Below are positions 14,191-22,569 of a DNA stretch of 22,569 bases, piece by piece; positions within the stretch are counted from its first letter, which is position 1, and the number at the start of each line of letters is the position of its first letter. Source of the DNA: Lachnoclostridium sp. UBA739 (GTDB lineage: Bacteria; Bacillota_A; Clostridia; Lachnospirales; Lachnospiraceae); assembly GCA_002297865.1 (NCBI GenBank), contig DBKX01000182.1, positions 1 through 22,569 on the forward strand, written 5' to 3'. Under the pieces are notes generated by a model that worked only from the letters and a program-made list of their open reading frames with translations, made no database searches and had not been told where the DNA came from. The position numbers and the translations under genes were made by a program.

Positions 14191-17100
14191 TTACTTCACT
14201 GTCACCTTAACCTTCTTCCACATACCATTCTGTGCAATCACATAAATGTAACAGCTTCCCTTCTTCTTGCCTTTCACTTTCCCAGTTTTCGTAACACTTG
14301 CAATATCACAGTTACTGGAAATATAACGGAGCTCACTTACTACAAGCTTCTTTTTCTTACCTTTTGGTAATACTGCTTTTGCTTTTATCTGTACTGCCGT
14401 TCCTTTCTTCACAGCCAGGCTAGATTTCTTCACCTCAACCTTAACTGGATTTGCATACTTGGATTTCTTTGAAATATTATACGTAAATACTTTATAAGAA
14501 CTTCCAATTATCTCTTTTTTGCCTTTCACAATTTTGTAAGCATCAACCTTATACTCATACCACTGTTTTTCTGCTAACTTCTTCTGTGTATAAGTAAGTG
14601 TCTTTCCACTCTTAATTGTTTTTAACAGTTTAAACTTATTAGACTTCTTGCCTGGCTTATAGTTTCTGCCATATACCAGATAGCCATCTGCTTTTACCTG
14701 TTTGGTCCATGTAAGCTTGCATGCATTTTTGTCTGTTTCTGCCTTTAGGAAAATCTGGTTAATCTTTTTGTCTTCCTTCTTCACCTGCTTATTTTCTTCG
14801 ACAACTACTCCACTTGAGCATTTGTATAGTTTTACTACATACTCACTTACATTCTGTGCATAAATTTCCTTATAATCCAAAATGTCATCTGCTGTCAGGT
14901 CAACGAAATTACCGTCCTCATCCAAAACATTGCCTAACTCATCTATGTAATAATATACTTTCTGTTTTTTCACTTTTGGACGTTTTGTAATCAGGTCTAC
15001 AACTAGTTTTCCATTTGCGTCTACTAATGGTACTTGTTTTAGTACTTCCATCTCCTTGTAAACATTTCCGTATACAGTAGCACTAACTGTACTGAAGTTT
15101 CCATTGAGCAAAACATTTCCTACCTGTGCTCCTGTTCCTTCCAATAGGGTGCCGTCATTTACTCTTACTTTAACCTGATTTTTTGGATTTTCAGGAACGG
15201 CAAAAATGAACGTGTTAAGTTTTGACTGATTCAGTTCCTGATTCATTGTATAGGTTAATTTATTAATCTTTACTTTCTTCGTAACTTTCTGGCCATTTTC
15301 CTCAACCACCTTCTTCTGATTGCTGATAACTGGTTTAACTTTGTCCTTATAGAAGGATTCCATATTAATATGCTGTCCACTGACTTTTAACTCTGTCAGT
15401 TTAGCTGTGGACGCATTTTCATCTACTTCTCCATAAGTTGCAACACCAGAAGCTGCATCTTCCAGACAATAGCCTTCTAAAAGATCCTCTTGTGTAAATG
15501 AAACGACAACTTCTTTCTTATCTTCTTCTGCCACACGGATAATTCCATTGTCATCTTTGCTATTATCGAAGCATTGTTTCACTTTACTTATAATTTTGCC
15601 CTTTTGATTTTTTAATACCGTTACTACATTTCCATGTGTGCTGTTTACGAAGGAATTATTTTTAATGGTAACAACACAATCAACTTCCTTTTCCTTCTGT
15701 TCAATTCGAGAACTCATACTTTCATTGCTTCCGTACTTGTCAATCAGACTATGAATTGTAGTAGTTCCCATATTATCGGACTTGTCTTCCTCTTCTAGTT
15801 GGGAACCATCTGCATTTTCAACCCAAACTCTTGCATACAGTAACATGCCAGCAGACGGTATTTCATAACTGCTTAACCGTAAATCTTCTTTTGAGAACTG
15901 ATTCTGCATCATTTCATTGATTTCAGGTTCTTCTAACGTACACTGGTAGGAATAGGCTCCTGCGTCCATTAGGGCAAATACTTTGTCATCTTGTATCGTA
16001 ATAGTTTTTAATGGTTCCACATCTGCTTTTTCTCCTGAAAGGGTACATATATCAGGATTACTTTCGTATAATCCAATTACAACCTTCTTGCCACTGTGAA
16101 CAAGTGGTACCGTTCCCTGGCTGCTTATATTCATTTCAATGGTTCTTGTCTTTCTATATTCTTCTGTAATGTGAACAGACTCTAATTTAATTTCTGGAAT
16201 GTTCAGCTTAATTTCACCACTACATTCTTCTTCCATTGAAATGTTTCCTTGACTTTCAGCTACAATAGAATAAGAAATATCTTCTATTTTTCCCTCTGGC
16301 ACATCGTAGGATGCATTTACAACGGTACTTTCTCCTGGCAGTAAGGAAACCGCAAACTCTTCTTCCTTTCCAGCTAAGTTAACTGTTATTTTATTAATCT
16401 TTCGGATTCCAGCATTTTTCACTGTAAATGGAACTGGTAATGTAAATCCCATTCTAACATCATTGGTATCAATAGAAGGTTTGGTTGCCTCTACTGCGCA
16501 CAGTTTAAATTTGCCTACTGCTGACAAAAGATTGGTTACACCCACTGGTGTGTATACATTAACTCTTTCTGTCTGTTCCGTCTTCCCATCTTCTGATGTG
16601 GTAACATGCTCTAGTTCGTCTACTGTATAAGTAGATGGATCATTTTTATCAATCTCATAGTGGGTACTTTGAATTACTGCGTGTACATTGTCTTCCTTAC
16701 TATATATTTCAAATGAATCAATGGTATCACCACTATCCATTTTTGCCATTTCCACTGGCTGTGATACTAAAATCCGATTTCCGTCCTGATAGAAACGTAC
16801 TGCGGATAAAGTGTAGGCTGTATTTGGAACAAAGCACTGTTCCTGCTGCTTTGAATCGTCTTTTTGTTCTTTGCTTTCTGTCTCAACCCAGACAATGGAT
16901 AAATCGTTGATTGTTCCATTTCCTGCTGGTTTACTAAAGCGGAAATTTGTTGATATTTTCTCTGCTCCAGCCTGCTTAATGCTTTCGATAAAGTCATCAC
17001 ATGGTAAACCTGTTTTATCAACTGCCTGTAAACGGATATCCTTTTCCATATCCAGTACGGCATCTTCTGACTTACTATCTTCCGCTTTTTCTTCTATTTT

Positions 17101-20100
17101 TTCTCTCTGTTTTTCGTTATACCATCCAAGGATAAATCGTTCTTCTCCATTCCACTTTAATGAGGTAACCTGTACATTTCTATCTGCCTGGTCATTGTTT
17201 GTAATACGGATGCAGTTTCCTAATGTACCGTCTGGATTAATGGTACTGTACATAACTTCAGAATCGGTGCTTATAGAATCGTCATCTCCTGTTTTTACCA
17301 CATATGCTGCCATCGCAGTTCCATCTTCTAAAATGGCTGCTTCCAATGCACCTACTTTTCCTGTTTCCCCATTATACAAACAAATACTTTCACTCCATGT
17401 ATCCTTTACCTTGTCATAAACTCTTGCATATACGTTATCACATACGTTAAAGTCAACTGGATTTTCTGTGTTGGATGACTGCACGTTTCTCCATGTTACT
17501 ACTGCATACCTGTCACTGGAAGCAACTGCTGGCGAAATATCAGGGCTTGTATTTTCAGTCAGTCTTACGGTACTCCATTTACTTCCTGTCCATACGGAAG
17601 CATAGATTTCACTTCCATTCATCATCATGGACAAATCTTCATAAGATGCTTGTTTGTTTGCATCATTTTTCACTTCATTCTGGGATCTTACCCAAGCTGC
17701 AACGGAAAACTTGCTTGTTCCTGCAACTGTTAAGTTCGTATCCCCATAGCCCGTTCTTTTTGTTGTACGATATTTATTGATTACCTTTCCGTCCTCATCG
17801 TAAATAGGATCAAGCTCGCCATCTGCTCCTGGTTCACCTGTTTCATTATCCAGTTGATCGGTTACATAGGTTACTGGATCGATGCCATGCTTGTTAACAT
17901 AGATACCATTTTCTGCTGTTGCATAGCTGGCTAATGTATCTTCTAGTTCTGTACTGTCAGAGTCAGAAAGAAATACCATTATGCTTCCGTCATCGTTGTA
18001 TGCTGGCTCTGCAAATGTATAGGCGTTGGTCATGATTGTTTCTAATTGGTTCTTATATGTTGCATTGCCATTTCCAGCAACGCCACCTTCCCAATCTCTT
18101 TCGAAATTTTTCAGATAGTCTCTTTCTTCCAGACCTGCTTCCGTAGCTTCGATAAGCATAATTTCATCGGCAAGGGTTTTTACTTGGTATTTACGTCCTG
18201 CACCACTTGATGCATTCGACCAGTAGTCATTAATCTCATCCCAGTATCCTTGCTTAAACTCTTTTCCATATTCAATACTTGCAATGGTGGTTTTATAGCT
18301 AAAGAACAATACTTTAAGCACAAACCTGATTCCAACCGAACCTTTAATGAAAATAGTATTCCCAAGTCTTGTTTTGTTACTTTCTCCAAAGTTAACCATA
18401 TTAAGCATTGCAGTCGTATCTCCTGCTTGGATTCTTCCAAATATACCAATTTTTATGGCAAAGAATTTTGCGTCTACTCCAATACCTGCAAATGCTTCTA
18501 TTCCTACTGCAAGACCGATTCTTGTTAAGAAATCCGTTCCGTTGTTATCTTCTGTATAGGTAAATGCTACATTAACGTCCATGTTTACAGTTCCAAATAA
18601 AGATAAATTATAACAGAAAGGCAAAGGACCTACCATAGCAACTCCTCCAAAGAGTTCCTTCTCTAATTTTAGACCTGCATTGATACCTCCGCCAACAAAC
18701 AGGAATCCCCATTCATCTTCCTTATCATCATAAATCAGGTTTCCCATTAAATATCCACCGTATGTCAACTCAACTGGACCTAATTTTCTCTTAAATGGAT
18801 CCTTTTTCTCTTCCTCCTTCTTTTTCTCCTCTGTCTTATTATTGTTATCTTGGTGTTTTAGAGTATAACTTCCACCATTCTTCGTCTCACCTTTACTTAC
18901 ATTAGTTATACTTTTTTTCTCTTTATCGTATTGTTTCTTCTTTTCATTCCAGTCCTCACCAATCACATCACTAGACGACTCTGTGCTGGCATCTTCTCCT
19001 ATCTGTATCACTGTATGGAACACCTTTGAATTTTCTGTTGGACTAATAATAATTGTAACAGGAACTCCCAAATCAGCTTCAATTCCATTCATAAAAATGG
19101 AGGCTGCTTTGACTTTCTTATCTTTTATAGATTTTCCTACAACACCTCCCACATCAAATCCATGTGAAAGTACAGACATGGTATCTTCTGCTGCGGCATT
19201 TATATTTTCATCGTTAACCTGATCAACATTAGATGTATTGGAACATGTAAATGTACTTGCAAGTTCTTTGACTGGCGCATCTTTTCGATTGAATACTGTC
19301 TTGATGGCTGTTTCTCCACTGGATTTTATTCCTTTCACCTTTTCTCCAGCAGGTGCTATCCAAGAGTTAATGTCACTCTTGTTCATGGTCCATGTTGTCT
19401 TAATTACAGGCATGTCGGAAAAAGGATAATCCATTACTTCGTTTACCTGTTTCACTGGCTGGAAGTCATCTGAATCCTGATAATAAACCTCATATATTTT
19501 ACTATCTGGTTTTACTGTCCCCATTCCATATTCAAATTCAGAACCATTTCTATCTGTATACTTTACAAGTTCCCTCTTTACTTCTTCTCCCCAGTATAAG
19601 GTTTCTGTCACCAGTTCAGCTTTTGGATACTGGAAACTGATACCTACTGAATTCGTATCTCCATATACATTGGTTACATTTGAAAGTAAATTAGATTCCC
19701 TTTCATACTGGTAAAATTCCTGAGTATTAATAACTGGTTTGTGAATTCCGTTGTCCGCCTTACGAAGCTTTACATTTTCCATGCAGTTTTTCGCTAACAG
19801 ATTATAATCCACACTGGTATCAATGGTAATAATCTGTGGCTCATATGCCTGTTTTACCTGTTCTGCATCTTCTTCCTTCTGGAATTTTAATTCTATTTTA
19901 TATACAAGTTTATCAGCAGTTGTAATTCTACGATCTGTACTTGTTTCTTCCTCTTTGGTGTAGAACTGGGTTGAATCAAAATAGACTGTCAGTTTTCCAC
20001 TTGCATCTGTTTTAAATTCTTGATCTTCTTTTCCATCCTTCACATGTTTGGAATCCATGCCAAGTCCAGCTGTATAACAATATTTATTATTTTTAAATAC

Positions 20101-22569
20101 ACCACCTCTTATCCAGACTGTCTTATCTGCATACGGTGCACCAGTTTCATCTGTAATATACAGGTCTGCTTTCGCAACACTAATCAGCATAAAATTATTA
20201 ACTGGATAATTCTGTAGCTTGCTGATATCCTGTTCACCTGTTACTAAGTTGATGTTGGCAATTGTCCCAATATATGCTTCTCCATCTTTTTCAGAAAAAC
20301 AGCTCACATCACTTCTAATTCCACTTGGTTCATATAGAGCAAGTTCTCCGTTCTCATCACTCTGTACACTGCATGTTTCACCATTTCCATTGACGTACTC
20401 AACCATTGTAGTTGTACCTGGAAGGAACTTAAACAGATAGAACTGGTCTTTTACACTCTTGGATGTAATGGTAATCTCACTGCTCATACCGGTTCTTACC
20501 TGAGTTGCCTTAATGACAGTTTCCCCATCACTTAATCCTACTGCCATAAAATTATCACTTGGTGAATAACTTACATAACTATATGATTTTATATTGGAAT
20601 ACGCTCCACCTTGCCGGTAATTCAATGTGGTTGGCGTTTTCATCTGGTCTACATTTTCTTTCTCATTATCTTTCTTAGACACTTCCCAGCTTATCTGGTC
20701 GGAAATCTGTCCCCATACATAATCTCCGTAGTTAATACTTACCACGGCTGAGAGATTGATATCCTTGCTAAGACTGTCCACAGATAGCTTTTCTCCATCC
20801 AGGCAAATAGTCTTTTTATCTTTACTTAACAATTCTTCAATTTTATTATGGTTATCTAATGTGGTTATATTTTTGTCTGTTATTCCTGATTTATTTTTTC
20901 CATTTACTGCATTCACCAGAATATCCAAAGCATCATGATTATACACATAGAACATAAAGCTGTCTGTTGATGGTACTTCCTGCCCCTTTGCCGCGATACT
21001 TGCCCTTGCTACATAAGTCTTTTTCAAGGTGCCTTTTACTGCATCCGGTTTCCATGTGAATACATTTTTGCCTTGTTCTAACGGTGCATGGAACACTTCT
21101 GTACCCTCGGAATCCACAATAGATAAGCTGGTATATGAAATAGCTTCCTTTTCCATAGATGCTTCACAGCTTATGGTAAGTTCATCCGTATCCAGAATAC
21201 TATAACTTTCCTGCTTTCCAAGACTTACACTTGGACGCTGTGGAAGGATAGAAATTCCTGCTGTTGTTGTAAGGGTGCTGTAAACTGGTTCTGTTTTTCC
21301 TTGCTCTATGCTGGAACCTAATGTTTGCGCACTTATGGTTAAAACATAATCTGGCGCACTGGTACCTGAAATTCTGTTTAAAATTCCTTCCGGAATTCTC
21401 ATCTGGGAAATTCGTTTTTTACTAGTTGACTGCTCCTTCTTTTCATATATTGGCTTTCCATCTGCATTTCCATTCTGATCTGCTTCAAATACTTTGATTG
21501 TAAATTCTGTTGGGAACTGGTCTTCTTTCACGCCTCCTAACAAATCTAATTTTTTTGCTTCTTCTGCATTTCTCTCTGTAACATTACTGCTAAAGCAGAT
21601 ATCCAGACCTGCTCCTTTTAAGCATCTGAACATAGCCTGTTCACTAGAAGCAGAAGGAATCTTTAAAAATGGTTCTTTCCCTGCTTCACAGTGCAATGTG
21701 ACACTTCGGCATACTTCTACTGGTTGGAACCCTTCTATGACATCGTTTAATGCATATAAGGTGAAATAAACTCCACCTGCTTTTCCTGTTGGAACAATCT
21801 GCATGGCTGCTTTTCCATCTGTTCCATATTGTGAGCCATCATCTCCCACATATTTATCAGGATATTTTACCGTGGCAATGCTTTCATCTGAACTTACCCA
21901 GATTAAATTGTCTCTTCCACAGAATGAAAAGTCTTCCTCTGCAAACTCTGCTGTCAGGCTTAATTCATCTCCCTGCACATAAAAAGGCTTTGTAATATAT
22001 GGATTATCTATCTCATACATCGTTGTGGTAATGGCTGCGTTCTTTTCTGTCCCTTCCCTAAGTGTTAAGATTTCCTTCTCCCCGTCTATTTCTCTATTAA
22101 CAGAACTATATTTCTTTGTTTCGCTCTCTTCTTCTCCACTTACTACATAATCAGGATTATCCTTGCCATCTGTTACAGCATGGGTAATATCTTTATCATA
22201 TACCTGATGGTAGCTTACAAGATCCTCCACATGTTCTGCCAGTTCACTCCAGTTTGATAAGAATGGATGATCAGTAGGATACACAATTTTTGCTGCACCT
22301 GGATATACAAATACTGCATGTTTAACCTGATAGTAATAAACAGTCTCAATAGCCCTGCTTGTCTGCCCAATCATCAATGGAGCTTCTTTATCATCCTTTA
22401 TGTAATTCAATGTACTTCCCACATCTGGATCCATAAATAGCTCTGCATAATCAATTCGGTCTTCATTTCCCACATTTAACTTTGGTTTATAATGTGCAAC
22501 TAAAGCAACCGGTACTTCATTTGTCTCCGTAGTCTCACCTAACTGGGCTACTACGTACAATGGAATTCT
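14191..22569 (-). CDS. Giant multidomain extracellular/surface protein, 5' end outside the window
   Basis: The frame is open through the right edge (upstream codons read R-I-P before a TTG at 22560), so the true start and any signal peptide lie outside. At least 2792 residues are present; numbering here counts from the TTG. Recognisable parts are a Big_2-like segment at about 215-290 (LIWVSSDESIATV), another around 620-690, a carboxypeptidase-regulatory or Big_1-like segment near 790-890 (ITDETGAPYADKTV), and a Lys/Glu-rich linker at about 1195-1260. A Gly-rich hydrophobic beta segment follows at 1261-1455. Next come propeller-like repeats at about 1560-2010, CARDB-like segments at about 2020-2260, fibronectin III at about 2596-2695 and a terminal Big_2-like domain at about 2705-2789. 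There is no LPXTG motif, SLH domain or C-terminal membrane helix. The function is unknown; adhesion or a structural surface role is the usual guess for such proteins. Confidence 0.9.
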   Translation of the reverse strand, partial: RIPLYVVAQLGETTETNEVPVALVAHYKPKLNVGNEDRIDYAELFMDPDVGSTLNYIKDDKEAPLMIGQTSRAIETVYYYQVKHAVFVYPGAAKIVYPTDHPFLSNWSELAEHVEDLVSYHQVYDKDITHAVTDGKDNPDYVVSGEEESETKKYSSVNREIDGEKEILTLREGTEKNAAITTTMYEIDNPYITKPFYVQGDELSLTAEFAEEDFSFCGRDNLIWVSSDESIATVKYPDKYVGDDGSQYGTDGKAAMQIVPTGKAGGVYFTLYALNDVIEGFQPVEVCRSVTLHCEAGKEPFLKIPSASSEQAMFRCLKGAGLDICFSSNVTERNAEEAKKLDLLGGVKEDQFPTEFTIKVFEADQNGNADGKPIYEKKEQSTSKKRISQMRIPEGILNRISGTSAPDYVLTISAQTLGSSIEQGKTEPVYSTLTTTAGISILPQRPSVSLGKQESYSILDTDELTISCEASMEKEAISYTSLSIVDSEGTEVFHAPLEQGKNVFTWKPDAVKGTLKKTYVARASIAAKGQEVPSTDSFMFYVYNHDALDILVNAVNGKNKSGITDKNITTLDNHNKIEELLSKDKKTICLDGEKLSVDSLSKDINLSAVVSINYGDYVWGQISDQISWEVSKKDNEKENVDQMKTPTTLNYRQGGAYSNIKSYSYVSYSPSDNFMAVGLSDGETVIKATQVRTGMSSEITITSKSVKDQFYLFKFLPGTTTMVEYVNGNGETCSVQSDENGELALYEPSGIRSDVSCFSEKDGEAYIGTIANINLVTGEQDISKLQNYPVNNFMLISVAKADLYITDETGAPYADKTVWIRGGVFKNNKYCYTAGLGMDSKHVKDGKEDQEFKTDASGKLTVYFDSTQFYTKEEETSTDRRITTADKLVYKIELKFQKEEDAEQVKQAYEPQIITIDTSVDYNLLAKNCMENVKLRKADNGIHKPVINTQEFYQYERESNLLSNVTNVYGDTNSVGISFQYPKAELVTETLYWGEEVKRELVKYTDRNGSEFEYGMGTVKPDSKIYEVYYQDSDDFQPVKQVNEVMDYPFSDMPVIKTTWTMNKSDINSWIAPAGEKVKGIKSSGETAIKTVFNRKDAPVKELASTFTCSNTSNVDQVNDENINAAAEDTMSVLSHGFDVGGVVGKSIKDKKVKAASIFMNGIEADLGVPVTIIISPTENSKVFHTVIQIGEDASTESSSDVIGEDWNEKKKQYDKEKKSITNVSKGETKNGGSYTLKHQDNNNKTEEKKKEEEKKDPFKRKLGPVELTYGGYLMGNLIYDDKEDEWGFLFVGGGINAGLKLEKELFGGVAMVGPLPFCYNLSLFGTVNMDVNVAFTYTEDNNGTDFLTRIGLAVGIEAFAGIGVDAKFFAIKIGIFGRIQAGDTTAMLNMVNFGESNKTRLGNTIFIKGSVGIRFVLKVLFFSYKTTIASIEYGKEFKQGYWDEINDYWSNASSGAGRKYQVKTLADEIMLIEATEAGLEERDYLKNFERDWEGGVAGNGNATYKNQLETIMTNAYTFAEPAYNDDGSIMVFLSDSDSTELEDTLASYATAENGIYVNKHGIDPVTYVTDQLDNETGEPGADGELDPIYDEDGKVINKYRTTKRTGYGDTNLTVAGTSKFSVAAWVRSQNEVKNDANKQASYEDLSMMMNGSEIYASVWTGSKWSTVRLTENTSPDISPAVASSDRYAVVTWRNVQSSNTENPVDFNVCDNVYARVYDKVKDTWSESICLYNGETGKVGALEAAILEDGTAMAAYVVKTGDDDSISTDSEVMYSTINPDGTLGNCIRITNNDQADRNVQVTSLKWNGEERFILGWYNEKQREKIEEKAEDSKSEDAVLDMEKDIRLQAVDKTGLPCDDFIESIKQAGAEKISTNFRFSKPAGNGTINDLSIVWVETESKEQKDDSKQQEQCFVPNTAYTLSAVRFYQDGNRILVSQPVEMAKMDSGDTIDSFEIYSKEDNVHAVIQSTHYEIDKNDPSTYTVDELEHVTTSEDGKTEQTERVNVYTPVGVTNLLSAVGKFKLCAVEATKPSIDTNDVRMGFTLPVPFTVKNAGIRKINKITVNLAGKEEEFAVSLLPGESTVVNASYDVPEGKIEDISYSIVAESQGNISMEEECSGEIKLNIPEIKLESVHITEEYRKTRTIEMNISSQGTVPLVHSGKKVVIGLYESNPDICTLSGEKADVEPLKTITIQDDKVFALMDAGAYSYQCTLEEPEINEMMQNQFSKEDLRLSSYEIPSAGMLLYARVWVENADGSQLEEEDKSDNMGTTTIHSLIDKYGSNESMSSRIEQKEKEVDCVVTIKNNSFVNSTHGNVVTVLKNQKGKIISKVKQCFDNSKDDNGIIRVAEEDKKEVVVSFTQEDLLEGYCLEDAASGVATYGEVDENASTAKLTELKVSGQHINMESFYKDKVKPVISNQKKVVEENGQKVTKKVKINKLTYTMNQELNQSKLNTFIFAVPENPKNQVKVRVNDGTLLEGTGAQVGNVLLNGNFSTVSATVYGNVYKEMEVLKQVPLVDANGKLVVDLITKRPKVKKQKVYYYIDELGNVLDEDGNFVDLTADDILDYKEIYAQNVSEYVVKLYKCSSGVVVEENKQVKKEDKKINQIFLKAETDKNACKLTWTKQVKADGYLVYGRNYKPGKKSNKFKLLKTIKSGKTLTYTQKKLAEKQWYEYKVDAYKIVKGKKEIIGSSYKVFTYNISKKSKYANPVKVEVKKSSLAVKKGTAVQIKAKAVLPKGKKKKLVVSELRYISSNCDIASVTKTGKVKGKKKGSCYIYVIAQNGMWKKVKVTVK

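Noticed and set aside
14191..14400. Sortase anchor at the C-terminus of the giant protein
   Set aside because: The last residues are the strands of a Big_2-like domain; there is no LPXTG-like motif, no hydrophobic helix and no basic tail.
16871..17419. A 182-codon plus-strand frame inside the giant gene, and many similar ones of 60-135 codons
   Set aside because: They lie antisense to a long, clearly structured coding frame, have compositions typical of reverse-strand shadows (Ser, Phe, Cys, Leu rich) and no recognisable motifs or operon context.

Overview
The window is AT-rich DNA from a Gram-positive Firmicute, most likely a gut clostridium of the Lachnospiraceae. The pointers are AAGGAGG-type ribosome binding sites, clear TTGAAA/TATAAT promoters, a methionine synthase without a reactivation domain, a YitJ-type methyltransferase/reductase fusion, and a giant secreted protein ending in fibronectin III plus Big_2-like domains. 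The genus assignment is an inference. Apart from a 71-base fragment at the left edge, every gene is on the minus strand, so transcription runs right to left.

In transcription order, the right 8.4 kb is one giant, 5'-truncated surface protein gene (at least 2792 residues). It is followed immediately by a small secreted four-cysteine protein. Its start region consists of a 37-base REP-like imperfect palindrome. A tightly packed set comes next: two FtsX/MacB-type permeases, their ABC ATPase and a second small membrane-anchored protein. The last three reading frames overlap or nearly touch. I read this as an uncharacterised exporter or envelope-stress/peptide-handling module, with the four-cysteine protein as a candidate partner or substrate.

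The centre holds a pyruvate kinase gene with its own strong promoter, a roughly 145-base leader and a strong terminator. The 8284-8542 stretch beyond it is unusual. It has a long inverted repeat sharing bases with the pyk terminator, a run of small hairpins, and a 28-codon reading frame whose stop overlaps the start of a membrane-anchored zinc amidase (ATGA overlap).

The left part begins with a promoter in front of a one-carbon/methionine pair: a homocysteine methyltransferase-methylenetetrahydrofolate reductase fusion and a cobalamin-dependent methionine synthase. Two GT2 glycosyltransferases of the rhamnosyltransferase type and a LytR-CpsA-Psr (LCP) ligase follow with no visible terminator. 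The probable role of these last three is to build and attach a cell-wall polysaccharide. A bidirectional hairpin terminator at 231-280 closes the run and also insulates it from the plus-strand ABC ATPase whose last 22 codons are at the left edge. Bases 72-230 carry nothing I can recognise. I saw no tRNA, rRNA, CRISPR array, intact insertion sequence or recognisable riboswitch.
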